A stretch of 64,000 nucleotides of DNA from Nocardiopsis sp. TSRI0078 (GCF_001905145.1 NZ_LWLB01000032.1:346622-410621); one strand, 5' to 3'. Numbered from the stretch's first letter, positions 1 to 9,035 are shown. Numbers and translations are program-made. Notes: generated from the letters alone by a model not told the origin.

Positions 1-459
1 GTCACCCAGCGCCTCGCCGTCCGCGTGGAGGCCACCAAGCACAGCGACCGCGTCCGCGAGGCACTCTCCGGCCCGCAGTCCGGCATCGCCCTGGTCGACG
101 ACCTCGACCACGGCCTCGCCGTCGTCAACGCCTACGCCGCCGAGCACCTGGAGATCATGACCGCCGACGCCGCCGCGTGGGCCGCGCGCGTGCGCAACGC
201 GGGCGCGGTCTTCGTCGGCGACTTCTCGCCGGTCTCCCTCGGCGACTACGCCGCCGGGTCCAACCACGTACTGCCCACCGGCGGCTGCGCCTGCCACACC
301 GGCGGCCTGAGCGTGCAGACCTTCCTGCGCGGGGTGCACATCGTCGAGTACGACCGTGACGCGCTGGCCGACGTCGCCCACCACGTCATCACCCTGGCCA
401 ACGCCGAGGACCTGCCCGCGCACGGTGAGGCCGTCGCCGCGCGCACGGACCAGGCCTGA
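1..459 (+). CDS. hisD: Histidinol dehydrogenase, C-terminal part (cut by window edge)
   Basis: The last 152 residues of the zinc enzyme that makes the final two NAD-dependent oxidations from L-histidinol to L-histidine. The reading frame is open from base 1, so the start lies outside the window. Visible family motifs are AEHLEI, whose Glu-His pair is the catalytic pair of the family, GDYAAGSNHVLPTGG with the Asp and His of the active site, and a C-terminal PAHGEAV that matches the position of the last zinc-ligand His. It is the first of the his genes here, followed after 104 nt by hisC. No defect is seen. Confidence 0.96.
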   Translation, partial: VTQRLAVRVEATKHSDRVREALSGPQSGIALVDDLDHGLAVVNAYAAEHLEIMTADAAAWAARVRNAGAVFVGDFSPVSLGDYAAGSNHVLPTGGCACHTGGLSVQTFLRGVHIVEYDRDALADVAHHVITLANAEDLPAHGEAVAARTDQA

Positions 460-563
460 ACCGACGGCCAGCCAGCCCGGCGGGAACCGGGCGCGCCGCG
501 GCCCCGGCCACACCGGCCGGGGAGGCACGCCCGCCGCCCACAACCGACCATGAGCGTGGAACC

Positions 564-1646
564 GTGAGCTTCACCCTGAATGACCTGCCCCTACGCGACG
601 ACCTGCGCGGCCGCTCGCCCTACGGCGCGCCGCAGCTGGACGTCCCGGTGGTGCTCAACACCAACGAGAACCCGCACCCGCCCTCGCCGCGCCTGGCCAA
701 GGCCCTGGCCGAGGCGGTCGCCGACACCGCCCTGGGCCTCAACCGCTACCCCGACCGGGACGCGGTCCGCCTGCGGGAGGGCCTGGCCGCCTACCTCGGC
801 CACGGCCTGACCGCCGACCGGGTGTGGGCCGCCAACGGCTCCAACGAGGTCCTCCAGCAGATCCTCCAGGCCTTCGGCGGGCCCGGGCGCGTCGCGATGG
901 GCTTCGAGCCGTCCTACTCGATGCACCCGATCATCTCCCGGGGCACCGGGACCGCCTGGGCCCCCGTACCGCGCGGCGCCGACTTCCGCGTCGACATGGA
1001 CGCCGCCCTCGACGCGATCGCCGAGCACCGGCCCAGCGTCGTCTTCCTCACCTCGCCCAACAACCCCACCGGCACCGCCCTGGACATCGCCGACATCGAG
1101 CGCGTCATCCGGGCCGCCCCCGGGGTCGTGGTCGTGGACGAGGCCTACGCCGAGTTCCGCCGCGAGGGCACCCCCAGCGCCCTGGGCCTGTTGCCCGACC
1201 ACCCCACGCTGATCGTCTCGCGCACCATGTCCAAGGCCTTCGCCCTGGCCGGGGCGCGCGTGGGCTACCTGGCCGCCCACCCGGCCGTGGTCGAGGCCCT
1301 CCAGCTGGTCCGCCTGCCCTACCACCTGTCCGCCGTCACCCAGACGGTCGCGCTCACCGCGCTCGACCATGCCGACGAACTCCTCGCCGCCGTCGCCGAC
1401 CTGCGCGCCGAACGCGACTCCCTGGTCGCGTGGCTGCGCGCACGGGACTTCTCCGTCGCCGACTCCGACGCCAACTTCGTCATGTTCGGCGAGTTCGAGG
1501 ACCGCACCAAGGTGTGGCAGGACATGCTCGACCAGCAGGTCCTCATCCGCGAGACCGGCCCGCCCGGCTGGCTGCGCGTCACCGTCGGCACCTCCGACGA
1601 GATGGACGCCTTCCGCCGGGCCCTGCTCCACGCCACCGGGCGCTGA
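564..1646 (+). CDS. hisC: Histidinol-phosphate aminotransferase
   Basis: A 360-residue class I/II PLP aminotransferase converting imidazole acetol-phosphate plus glutamate to histidinol-phosphate. Motifs in order: NTNENPHPP near the N terminus, SPNNPTGT, VVDEAYAEF, and SRTMSKAFALAG with the PLP lysine at K224. Length is typical. The GTG start at 564 follows a weak GTGGA; an upstream ATG at 550 opens only a five-codon frame that closes across this start and is not used as the gene start. It lies in the his operon between hisD and hisB. The family also acts on aromatic amino acids, but the operon makes the histidine role clear. Confidence 0.96.
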   Translation: MSFTLNDLPLRDDLRGRSPYGAPQLDVPVVLNTNENPHPPSPRLAKALAEAVADTALGLNRYPDRDAVRLREGLAAYLGHGLTADRVWAANGSNEVLQQILQAFGGPGRVAMGFEPSYSMHPIISRGTGTAWAPVPRGADFRVDMDAALDAIAEHRPSVVFLTSPNNPTGTALDIADIERVIRAAPGVVVVDEAYAEFRREGTPSALGLLPDHPTLIVSRTMSKAFALAGARVGYLAAHPAVVEALQLVRLPYHLSAVTQTVALTALDHADELLAAVADLRAERDSLVAWLRARDFSVADSDANFVMFGEFEDRTKVWQDMLDQQVLIRETGPPGWLRVTVGTSDEMDAFRRALLHATGR

Positions 1647-1740
1647 ACCGCGGACCACCGCCCGCAACGCCACCGGGCCGGCGCGGACCCGCCCCGCCCG
1701 CGCCCGGCAACCACCACACCACCGAGAGAGTGAGGCCGCC

Positions 1741-2334
1741 ATGAGTCGCACCGGACGCGTCGAGCGCGCCACCAAGGAAACCAAGGTCCTGGTCGAGATC
1801 GACCTGGACGGCACCGGCGTCTCCGACGTCTCCACCGGCGTCGGCTTCTTCGACCACATGCTCGACCAGCTCTCCAAGCACGGCCTGTTCGACCTCACCG
1901 TGCGCACCGAGGGCGACCTGCACATCGACTCCCACCACACCATGGAGGACACCGCCCTGGCCCTGGGCGCCGCCTTCCGCGAGGCCCTGGGAGACAAGCG
2001 CGGCATCCGCCGCTTCGCCGACGTCAAGGTGCCCCTGGACGAGGCCCTGGCCGAGGTGACCGTCGACGTCTCCGGGCGCCCCTACCTGGTGCACAGCGAG
2101 CCCGAGGGGATGGCCCCGGTGATCGGCCGCGACTACGACACCACCATGACCCGCCACATCCTGGAGTCGTTCGTGGCCCAGGCCCGCGTGGCCCTGCACG
2201 TCCACGTGCCCTACGGCCGCAACGCCCACCACATCGTCGAGTGCCAGTTCAAGGCACTGGCCCGCGCCCTGCGCGCCGCCACCGAGAACGACCCGCGCGT
2301 CAGCGGAATCCCCTCGACCAAGGGTGCGCTGTAG
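1741..2334 (+). CDS. hisB: Imidazoleglycerol-phosphate dehydratase
   Basis: A 197-residue monofunctional dehydratase that turns imidazole glycerol phosphate into imidazole acetol-phosphate. It has the two His-rich manganese-binding repeats of the family: FFDHML with DSHHTMED in the N-terminal half, and NAHHIVECQFKALARAL near the C terminus. There is no histidinol-phosphatase domain, as expected in actinobacteria. The ATG at 1741 follows GAGAGAGTGAGG and begins MSRTGRVERATKET. The stop codon TAG is directly followed by the ATG of the next small gene, so translation is probably coupled. Confidence 0.97.
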   Translation: MSRTGRVERATKETKVLVEIDLDGTGVSDVSTGVGFFDHMLDQLSKHGLFDLTVRTEGDLHIDSHHTMEDTALALGAAFREALGDKRGIRRFADVKVPLDEALAEVTVDVSGRPYLVHSEPEGMAPVIGRDYDTTMTRHILESFVAQARVALHVHVPYGRNAHHIVECQFKALARALRAATENDPRVSGIPSTKGAL

Positions 2335-2496
2335 ATGGACACCGACCTGTGGGGCATACTCCTCGTCGTGCTGGGAGGCTTCCTCGGCGGAGGCGCCTAC
2401 ACGGTGTGGAGGGCCAACCGGGCCCTCGCCGTCGCCCTGGGCGCGTGCGCGGCGCTCGCGGCGGCCTCCGGTGTGCTCCGACTGGGCTACTTCTAA
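2335..2496 (+). CDS. 53-residue small membrane protein inside the his operon
   Basis: An ATG sits immediately after the hisB stop and opens a 53-codon frame ending 16 nt before hisH. The product starts MDTDLWGILLVVLGGFLGGG and continues with a short basic stretch (WRANRA) and a second Ala/Leu-rich segment (ALAVALGACAALAAASG), so two short membrane helices with a positive turn are likely. Codon use is GC-rich at third positions like its neighbours, and the frame fills the hisB-hisH gap exactly, which argues that it is real. I do not recognise a named family; function unknown. Confidence 0.72.
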   Translation: MDTDLWGILLVVLGGFLGGGAYTVWRANRALAVALGACAALAAASGVLRLGYF

Positions 2497-2512
2497 GAGG
2501 AAGGGCAGCTTC

Positions 2513-3172
2513 ATGGCCTCACGTGTGGTCGTCTTCGACTACGGCTCCGGAAACCTGCGCTCGGCACAGCGCGCCATGGAGCGCACCGGCGCCGACGTCA
2601 CCGTCACCTCCGACCCGCACGCCGCCCTGGACGCCGACGGCCTCCTCGTCCCGGGCGTGGGCGCCTTCAGCGCCTGCATGTCCAGCCTCAGAGCCGCGGG
2701 CGGCGACCGGATCATCGGCAGGCGCGTGGCCGGGGGCCGCCCGGTCCTGGGCATCTGCGTGGGCATGCAGGTGCTCTTCGACAAGGGGGTGGAGAGCGCC
2801 GACCCCGGCGCCGAGGCCGGAACCGAGGTGACCGAGGGCTGCGGCGAGTGGCCCGGCACCGTGGAGCGCCTGCGCGCGCCCATCGTGCCGCACATGGGCT
2901 GGAACACCGTCCGCCCGCCCGAGGACACCCGGCTCTTCGCCGGGATCGACCCGGCGGACCGCTTCTACTTCGTGCACTCCTACGCCGTGCGCGACTGGGA
3001 GTTCGTCTCCGCCAACGAGCGCATCGCCCCGCCCAAGGTGACCTGGGCCGAACACGGCGAGCCGTTCGTGGCCGCCGTCGAGAACGGGCCCCTGTGGGCC
3101 ACCCAGTTCCACCCGGAGAAGTCCGGCGACGCGGGTGCCCGCATCCTGGCCAACTGGGTCGACACCCTCTAG
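2513..3172 (+). CDS. hisH: Imidazole glycerol phosphate synthase, glutaminase subunit
   Basis: A 219-residue class I glutamine amidotransferase that supplies ammonia to HisF in the IGP synthase heterodimer. The nucleophile is C82 in GICVGMQVLF, with H200 and E202 in FHPEKSG completing the triad. The N terminus VVFDYGSGNLRS is typical. ATG 2513 follows AAGAGGAAGGG, a strong ribosome binding site. HisF lies two genes downstream with priA between, the usual actinobacterial order. No missing catalytic residue. Confidence 0.96.
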   Translation: MASRVVVFDYGSGNLRSAQRAMERTGADVTVTSDPHAALDADGLLVPGVGAFSACMSSLRAAGGDRIIGRRVAGGRPVLGICVGMQVLFDKGVESADPGAEAGTEVTEGCGEWPGTVERLRAPIVPHMGWNTVRPPEDTRLFAGIDPADRFYFVHSYAVRDWEFVSANERIAPPKVTWAEHGEPFVAAVENGPLWATQFHPEKSGDAGARILANWVDTL

Positions 3173-3248
3173 GGGGACGCCGGCCTGTCCGGCCGCGCCT
3201 GCACGATTTGCCGACCAACGCCTCCCCGAACGAAGACGAGAAGGACCC

Positions 3249-4010
3249 ATGACCGGCGAGACCACCACCCCCGTACTCGAACTGCTGCCCGCCGTGGACG
3301 TGGCCGGAGGCCAGGCCGTCCAGCTCGTCCAGGGAAGGGCGGGCTCGGGCGGGCAGTACGGCGACCCCTTCGAGGCGGCCACGGCCTGGCAGGACGCCGG
3401 CGCCGAGTGGATCCACCTGGTGGACCTGGACGCCGCGTTCGGCCGCGGCCACAACCGCGACCTGCTGCGCGACATCGTCGGACGCCTCGACGTGAAGGTG
3501 GAGATGTCCGGCGGCATCCGCGACGACGAGTCGCTGGCCGCCGCCCTGTCCACCGGGTGCAGGCGGGTCAACATCGGCACCGCCGCACTGGAGAACCCCG
3601 AGTGGTGCGCCAGGATCATCGCCGAGTACGGCGACCGGATCGCGATCGGCCTGGACGTGCGCGGCACGACCCTGGCCGCGCGCGGCTGGACCCGCGAGGG
3701 CGGAGACCTCTTCCAGACCCTGGAGCGCCTGGAGTCGGAGGGCTGCGCCCGCTACGTCGTCACCGACGTCAACAAGGACGGCACCCTCAAGGGCCCCAAC
3801 CTGGACCTGCTGCGCACCGTGTGCGAGCGCACCGACAAGCCGGTGGTGGCCAGCGGCGGCGTGTCCAGCCTGGACGACCTGCGGGCGATCGCCACACTGG
3901 TGCCGCTGGGCGTGGAGGGCGCCATCATGGGCACCGCCCTGTACGAGGGCGCCTTCACCCTGCAGGACGCCCTGGCCGCGGTGCGCGAGACGAAGGGAGC
4001 GGACCAGTGA
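3249..4010 (+). CDS. priA: Phosphoribosyl isomerase A (dual HisA/TrpF)
   Basis: A 253-residue (beta/alpha)8 isomerase. In actinobacteria PriA isomerises both ProFAR in histidine synthesis and phosphoribosylanthranilate in tryptophan synthesis. Asp residues expected for catalysis are in LLPAVDV near the N terminus and in VVTDVNKDGT in the second half; phosphate-binding loops GGIRDD and ASGGVSSL are present. ATG 3249 follows GAGAAGGA. The absence of any trpF in the window beside trpC, trpB, trpA and trpD supports the dual role, which is inferred from the family. It overlaps hisF by 4 nt. Confidence 0.93.
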   Translation: MTGETTTPVLELLPAVDVAGGQAVQLVQGRAGSGGQYGDPFEAATAWQDAGAEWIHLVDLDAAFGRGHNRDLLRDIVGRLDVKVEMSGGIRDDESLAAALSTGCRRVNIGTAALENPEWCARIIAEYGDRIAIGLDVRGTTLAARGWTREGGDLFQTLERLESEGCARYVVTDVNKDGTLKGPNLDLLRTVCERTDKPVVASGGVSSLDDLRAIATLVPLGVEGAIMGTALYEGAFTLQDALAAVRETKGADQ

Positions 4011-4780
4011 GCGTGGCGGTACGCGTCATCCCCTGCCTGGACGTGGACGCCGGACGGGTGGTCAAGGGCGTCAACTTCGAGAACCTGCGCGACGCGGGCG
4101 ACCCCGTGGAGCTGGCGGGCACCTACGACGCCGACGGCGCCGACGAGCTCACCTTCCTGGACGTCACCGCCTCCAGCGGCGACCGGGAGACCACCTACGA
4201 CGTGGTGCGCCGCACCGCCGACCAGGTGTTCATCCCGCTGACCGTGGGCGGCGGCGTGCGCACCACCGACGACGTGAACAGGCTGCTGCGCGCGGGCGCG
4301 GACAAGGTGGGCGTGAACACCGCGGCGATCGCCCGCCCCGAGCTCATCGGGGAGATCGCCGAGCGCTTCGGCCGCCAGGTGCTGGTGCTCTCCGCCGACG
4401 TGCGCAGGGTCCGCCCCGACGACAGGCCGACCCCGAGCGGGTTCGAGGTCACCACCCACGGCGGACGCCGGGGCACGGGGACCGACGCCCTGGAGTGGTG
4501 CGAGCGCGCCGCCGAGCTGGGGGCGGGAGAGATCCTGCTCAACTCGATGGACGCGGACGGCACCAAGGCGGGCTTCGACCTGGAGCTGATCCGCGCGGTA
4601 CGCGCCCGTGTGGAGCTGCCGCTGATCGCCTCCGGCGGCGCGGGGGCCGTGGAGCACTTCGCCCCGGCGGTGGAGGCGGGCGCGGACGCGGTGCTGGCCG
4701 CGACGGTCTTCCACTTCGGGGAGTTCACCATCGCCGACGTCAAGAAGAGCCTGCGCGAGGCGGGCCACCCCGTCCGCTGA
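4007..4780 (+). CDS. hisF: Imidazole glycerol phosphate synthase, cyclase subunit
   Basis: A 257-residue (beta/alpha)8 cyclase partner of HisH. It begins VSVAVRVIPCLDVDAGRVVKG, containing the first catalytic Asp, and has NSMDADGTKAGFD with the second. The GTG start overlaps the priA stop (GTGA), so the two are translationally coupled. The family length is about 255 residues, so it is complete. It is the last gene of this his block; a strong palindrome follows 13 nt after the stop. Confidence 0.97.
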   Translation: MSVAVRVIPCLDVDAGRVVKGVNFENLRDAGDPVELAGTYDADGADELTFLDVTASSGDRETTYDVVRRTADQVFIPLTVGGGVRTTDDVNRLLRAGADKVGVNTAAIARPELIGEIAERFGRQVLVLSADVRRVRPDDRPTPSGFEVTTHGGRRGTGTDALEWCERAAELGAGEILLNSMDADGTKAGFDLELIRAVRARVELPLIASGGAGAVEHFAPAVEAGADAVLAATVFHFGEFTIADVKKSLREAGHPVR

Positions 4781-5166
4781 GCACGTCGCCGAGTCCTCCC
4801 GCGAACGGAACCGTTCGCGGGAGGACCCGGCACACCGTCCCCACGTGCGGGAGGACGGACGAGCGCGTCCCCCCGCGCGGCACCGGCGCCCGCCGCCGAG
4901 GGGGTCCCCGGTCCCGACGCCTCCCAGGACCCGGCCGGCCGCCAGGACCGCACCCGCTGGCCGGAACCGGCCCCGCCACGCCCCGGAACTGGACGGAATA
5001 GCACCGCCGCGTCCGGCGCTGAAACAATCCGGTGGAACCTGTCGGTGCCGCTGGATAGGTTGACAGGACGCGCGCACTCCACGGCTCCCCGGCATGCCCG
5101 GGAGCCTCCGTGCGCCTGTCGGGCTGCGCCGGGCCTGCCCCGGCCAGGGAACAGAACGGGGAGCGC
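4781..5166. other. Intergenic region between hisF and the ABC exporter
   Basis: 386 nt without a convincing gene. It holds the 34-bp palindrome at 4793-4826 and, further on, a TTGACA at 5059-5064 just after GGATAGG, a possible but unpaired -35 element for the exporter operon. Short frames seen here are GC-rich noise without ribosome binding sites. Confidence 0.6.
4793..4826 (+). terminator. 34-bp palindrome after hisF, probable terminator
   Basis: Two perfect 16-nt arms, GTCCTCCCGCGAACGG and its complement, are separated by AA. It lies 13 nt after the hisF stop, as a his-operon terminator would. There is no T-run, which is common in high-GC actinobacteria. The 2-nt centre and near-perfect symmetry also fit a DNA operator. 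Confidence 0.6.
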
Positions 5167-7182
5167 ATGGCGCAGGGCACGAGCACCAGGGATCCGCAGA
5201 CGGAAGGAAGCACGGCCCCCTCCGGCCCGGGGGAGGGCGGCGGGGACGCCGATCCCCGGAAACGGCCCGCTGCGGACGCGCACACCGGCGTCTTCGGCCG
5301 GGGGATGCGCGTGCTGGGGACCGCCATCCGCACCGAGCCGTGGATCTTCCTCGTCGCCGTCGTCGGCGCCATGCTCCACGCCGCCGTCAACGTCGGCTCC
5401 GCCTCCGTGCTCGGCCACCTCACCGACGCCACCATCCTCCCCGCCTTCGAGCAGGGCACCACCACCGCGGCCGCCCTCCTCGCCGCCGCGGCGCTGCTCA
5501 TGGCGGTCGGACTCGGCAAGGCGACCGGCATCGCCATGCGCCGCATGCTCGCCGCGCTCATGCAGTTCCGCATGCAGGCCCGCTACCGCCGCGCCGTCGC
5601 CCGCAAGTACCTCGGCCTCCCCCTGTCCTGGCACCACCGCCACGCCACCGGACAGCTGCTGTCCAACGCCAACGCCGACGTCGAGGCGGCCTGGCAGCCG
5701 CTCGCCCCGCTGCCCATGGCGGTCGGCAGCGTCTTCATGCTGGCCATCTCCGCCGTCGCCATGGTCACCACCGACCCGGTGCTCGCCCTGGTCGCCTTCG
5801 TCGTCTTCCCCGTCCTGGCCGCCGCCAACGTCGTCTTCCAGCGCCGCGTCTCACCCATGGCCTCCCGCGCCCAGGCCCTGCGCGCCGAGGTCAGCGGCGT
5901 CGCCCACGAGTCCTTCGACGGCGCCCTGGTCGTCAAGACCCTCGGCCGCGAGGACACCGAGACCGAACGCTTCACCCACGCCGCCCACCGCCTGCGCGAC
6001 GCCCTCATCCAGGTCGGCCGGATGCGCTCGATGTTCGACCCCGTCATGGAGGCCCTGCCCAACTTCGGCGTGCTCGCCGTCCTGCTCCTGGGCATGTGGC
6101 GGCTGTCCACCGGCGCCATCGACCCCGGCGGCCTCGTCCAGATCGCCTACCTGTTCACCCTGCTGGCCCTGCCCATCCGCTCCTTCGGCTGGATCCTCGG
6201 CGACCTGCCCCGCAGCGTCGTGGGCTGGGACCGCGTCCAGTCCGTCCTGAACTCGGGCGGCGCCATGGAGTACGGCGACCGGACCCTGGAGGACACCCCG
6301 ACCGGCATCGCCCTGAGCGCCCGCGGCGTCACCTTCTCCTACGCCGACGCCTACGACGCCGACGGCGGCGGACGCGACCTGATGGACGGCGGGGCCGCGA
6401 CCGCCCGCACCACCGTCCTCAACGGCGTGGACCTGGACATCGCCCCCGGACGCACCGTCGCCCTGGTCGGCCCCACCGGCGCGGGCAAGTCCACGCTCAC
6501 CACCGTGCTCATGCGCCTGGTCGACGCCGACTCGGGCACCGTCACCCTCGACGGGACCGACGTACGCGACCTGCGGCGCGACCAGATCCCCCGACACGCC
6601 GCCCTGGTGCCCCAGGGCACCTTCGTGTTCGAGGACACCGTCCGCGACAACATCACCCTGGGCGCCGACATCGGCGACGACCAGGTCTGGGCCGCCCTGC
6701 GCCTGGCCCGCGCCGACGGCTTCGTCGGCGAACTGGACGGTGGGCTCGACGCCCGGCTCGGGGAGAAGGGCACCACCCTCTCCGGCGGCCAGCGCCAGCG
6801 CCTGGCCCTGGCCCGCGCCATCGTGCGCCGTCCCCGGCTGCTCATCATGGACGACGCCACCTCCGCCGTCGACCCGCAGATCGAGGCACAGATCCTCGCG
6901 GGCCTGCGCGAACGCGACGGCGCCGCCACCGTGGTCGTGGTCGCCTACCGGCGCGCCACCATCGAACTCGCCGACGAGGTCGTCTACATGGAACGGGGGC
7001 GCGTCCTGGCCCGCGGCACCCACGAGGAACTGCTCACCACATCCCCCGGCTACACCAGGCTCGTCACCGCCTACGAGCGCGCCTCCGCCGAGAACGAGGC
7101 CGAGCGCGCCCCCCTCCCCGAGGACCCCGGGCCGCCCGAATCCGCCCGACGCAGCGACGCCACCGAGGAGACCAGCCGATGA
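5167..7182 (+). CDS. ABC exporter half with degenerate ATP site (TmrA/BmrC-like position)
   Basis: A 671-residue fused exporter subunit: an acidic/polar N terminus (to about residue 45), six expected membrane helices, then a nucleotide-binding domain. Walker A is GPTGAGKST (K441), the signature LSGGQRQR is canonical, Walker B is LLIMDDATSAVD with Asp563 where the catalytic Glu normally sits, and the switch His is Tyr594 (VVAYRRAT). With the next gene it should form a heterodimer with one impaired and one active ATP site. ATG 5167 follows GGGGAG; a GTG at 5110 in frame lacks a ribosome binding site. Overlaps the next gene by 4 nt. Substrate cannot be told. Confidence 0.9.
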   Translation: MAQGTSTRDPQTEGSTAPSGPGEGGGDADPRKRPAADAHTGVFGRGMRVLGTAIRTEPWIFLVAVVGAMLHAAVNVGSASVLGHLTDATILPAFEQGTTTAAALLAAAALLMAVGLGKATGIAMRRMLAALMQFRMQARYRRAVARKYLGLPLSWHHRHATGQLLSNANADVEAAWQPLAPLPMAVGSVFMLAISAVAMVTTDPVLALVAFVVFPVLAAANVVFQRRVSPMASRAQALRAEVSGVAHESFDGALVVKTLGREDTETERFTHAAHRLRDALIQVGRMRSMFDPVMEALPNFGVLAVLLLGMWRLSTGAIDPGGLVQIAYLFTLLALPIRSFGWILGDLPRSVVGWDRVQSVLNSGGAMEYGDRTLEDTPTGIALSARGVTFSYADAYDADGGGRDLMDGGAATARTTVLNGVDLDIAPGRTVALVGPTGAGKSTLTTVLMRLVDADSGTVTLDGTDVRDLRRDQIPRHAALVPQGTFVFEDTVRDNITLGADIGDDQVWAALRLARADGFVGELDGGLDARLGEKGTTLSGGQRQRLALARAIVRRPRLLIMDDATSAVDPQIEAQILAGLRERDGAATVVVVAYRRATIELADEVVYMERGRVLARGTHEELLTTSPGYTRLVTAYERASAENEAERAPLPEDPGPPESARRSDATEETSR

Positions 7183-9035
7183 GCGCACCCGCCCAGTCCC
7201 GCGCCGAGCAGCGGATCGGCCCCGGCGCGCGGCAGGGGCAGGAGGGCGGCGGCGCCGACCCGGCCCTGTCCCTGCACCGCTCCTCCGACGGCGCGATGGA
7301 CACGCTCAGGCGCGGCCTCAAACTCTCCCCGGAGTTCGCACGGGGACTGTGGCTCACCCTGGTCTTCGCGGTCGTGGCCACCGCGGGCAAGGTCATCGTG
7401 CCCGTCGCCGTCCAGCAGATCATCGACAACGGACTCTCCGGCCCCGACGGGCCCGACCTGGACTTCGTCACCCGCATGGTGACCGTCTGCGCCGCCCTGC
7501 TCGTGGTCACCATGGTCTGCTCCTACCTGATGAACGTGCGCCTGTACCGGGCCACCGAGTCGGGCCTGGCCACGCTGCGCCGCAAGGCGTTCCGCCACGT
7601 GCACGACCTGTCCGTGCTCACCCAGAACAGCGAGCGCAAGGGCGCCCTGGTCTCCCGGGTCACCAGCGACGTCGACCAGATCAGCACCTTCATGCAGTGG
7701 GGCGGAATGCTCCTGCTGGTCAGCAGCGGCCAGCTCCTGGTCGCCACCACCCTGATGGCGGTCTACTCCTGGCAGCTCACCCTCGTGGTGTGGATCTGCT
7801 TCCTGCCGCTGCTGTTCGGCGTGCGCTGGCTCCAGAGACTGCTCTCCAAGGCCTACCTCAAGGTCCGCGAGAACACCGGCGACATGCTCGGTGTCATCGG
7901 TGAGACCGTCACGGGCGCCGCCGTCATCCGCGCCCACGGCATCGAGCGGCGCACCGCCGAGCGCATCGACACCACCGTCCAGGCCACCCGGCGCTCCCAG
8001 GTCCGCGCCCAGCGGCTGTCCATGGCGGTCTCGCCCTTCGCCGAGATCGTCGCGGCCGCCGGCAACACCGCCGTGGTCCTCGTCGGCGTCTGGCTCGGCC
8101 TGGACGGCGACCTGACCGCCGGACAGCTCATCGCCTTCCTGTTCCTGATGACCCTGTTCATCCAGCCGATGATGATGGCCACCGAGATCTTCAACGAGGC
8201 GCAGAACGCCATCGCCGGCTGGCGCCGCGTCCTGGGCGTGCTCGACACCGTCCCCGACATCGCCGACCCCGGCGAGGCGGGCCGGGAGCTGCCGCGCGGA
8301 GCGGTCCGGGTCTCCTTCGAGGAGGTCACCTACTCCTACCCCGAGGGCCCCGTCGTCCTGGACGACGTCAGCGTCGAGATCACCCCCGGCACCCGGGTGG
8401 CCGTGGTGGGGGAGACCGGATCGGGCAAGACCACCTTCGTCAAGCTGCTCACCCGCCTGATGGACCCCGACCGGGGCACCGTCCGGCTCGACGGCGTCGA
8501 CCTGCGCGAGGTGGCCTTCTCCTCCCTGCGCGGCCGGGTGGTCATGGTCCCGCAGGAGGGCTTCCTCTTCGACAGCTCCCTGAGCGACAACATCCGCTTC
8601 GCCCGCCCCGAGAGCACCGACGCCGAACTGGAGGCGGCCATCACCGAACTGGGACTGTCGGAGTGGCTCGACACCCTCGCGCACGGTCTCGACACCCCGG
8701 TGGGCCAGCGCGGCGAGTCCCTGTCGGCGGGGGAGCGGCAGCTGGTGGCCCTGGTGCGCGCCTACGTCGCCGACCCGGACCTGCTGGTCCTGGACGAGGC
8801 CACCTCCGCCGTGGACCCGCACACCGAGGTGCGCATCCAGCGCGCCCTGGACCGGCTCACACGGGGGCGCACCTCCGTGGCCATCGCGCACCGCCTGTCC
8901 ACCGCCGAGGCCGCCGACCGGGTGCTCGTCTTCGACGCCGGGCGCATCGTGCAGAGCGGCTCCCACACCGAGTTGGTCGACCAGCCGGGCGTGTACGCCG
9001 ACCTGTACGCCTCCTGGGTGACCTCCTCGGCCTGA
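7179..9035 (+). CDS. ABC exporter half with catalytically canonical Walker B
   Basis: A 618-residue exporter subunit, partner of the upstream gene (ATGA overlap, GAGGAG ribosome binding site). Membrane domain to about residue 340, then an ATPase domain with Walker A GETGSGKTT (K417), signature SLSAGERQL (non-consensus: LSAGE for LSGGQ), Walker B LLVLDEATSAVD with Glu540, and switch His571 in IAHRLST. In the heterodimer its good Walker motifs would pair with the partner's canonical signature, while its odd signature would pair with the partner's defective Walker B. This is the asymmetric pattern of TM287/288, TmrAB and BmrCD (established for those proteins). Cargo unknown; drug or lipid export are possibilities. 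Confidence 0.92.
   Translation: MSAPAQSRAEQRIGPGARQGQEGGGADPALSLHRSSDGAMDTLRRGLKLSPEFARGLWLTLVFAVVATAGKVIVPVAVQQIIDNGLSGPDGPDLDFVTRMVTVCAALLVVTMVCSYLMNVRLYRATESGLATLRRKAFRHVHDLSVLTQNSERKGALVSRVTSDVDQISTFMQWGGMLLLVSSGQLLVATTLMAVYSWQLTLVVWICFLPLLFGVRWLQRLLSKAYLKVRENTGDMLGVIGETVTGAAVIRAHGIERRTAERIDTTVQATRRSQVRAQRLSMAVSPFAEIVAAAGNTAVVLVGVWLGLDGDLTAGQLIAFLFLMTLFIQPMMMATEIFNEAQNAIAGWRRVLGVLDTVPDIADPGEAGRELPRGAVRVSFEEVTYSYPEGPVVLDDVSVEITPGTRVAVVGETGSGKTTFVKLLTRLMDPDRGTVRLDGVDLREVAFSSLRGRVVMVPQEGFLFDSSLSDNIRFARPESTDAELEAAITELGLSEWLDTLAHGLDTPVGQRGESLSAGERQLVALVRAYVADPDLLVLDEATSAVDPHTEVRIQRALDRLTRGRTSVAIAHRLSTAEAADRVLVFDAGRIVQSGSHTELVDQPGVYADLYASWVTSSA

Noticed and set aside
5110..5166. Alternative GTG start for the first exporter subunit
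   Set aside because: No ribosome binding site; the ATG at 5167 has GGGGAG at good distance.
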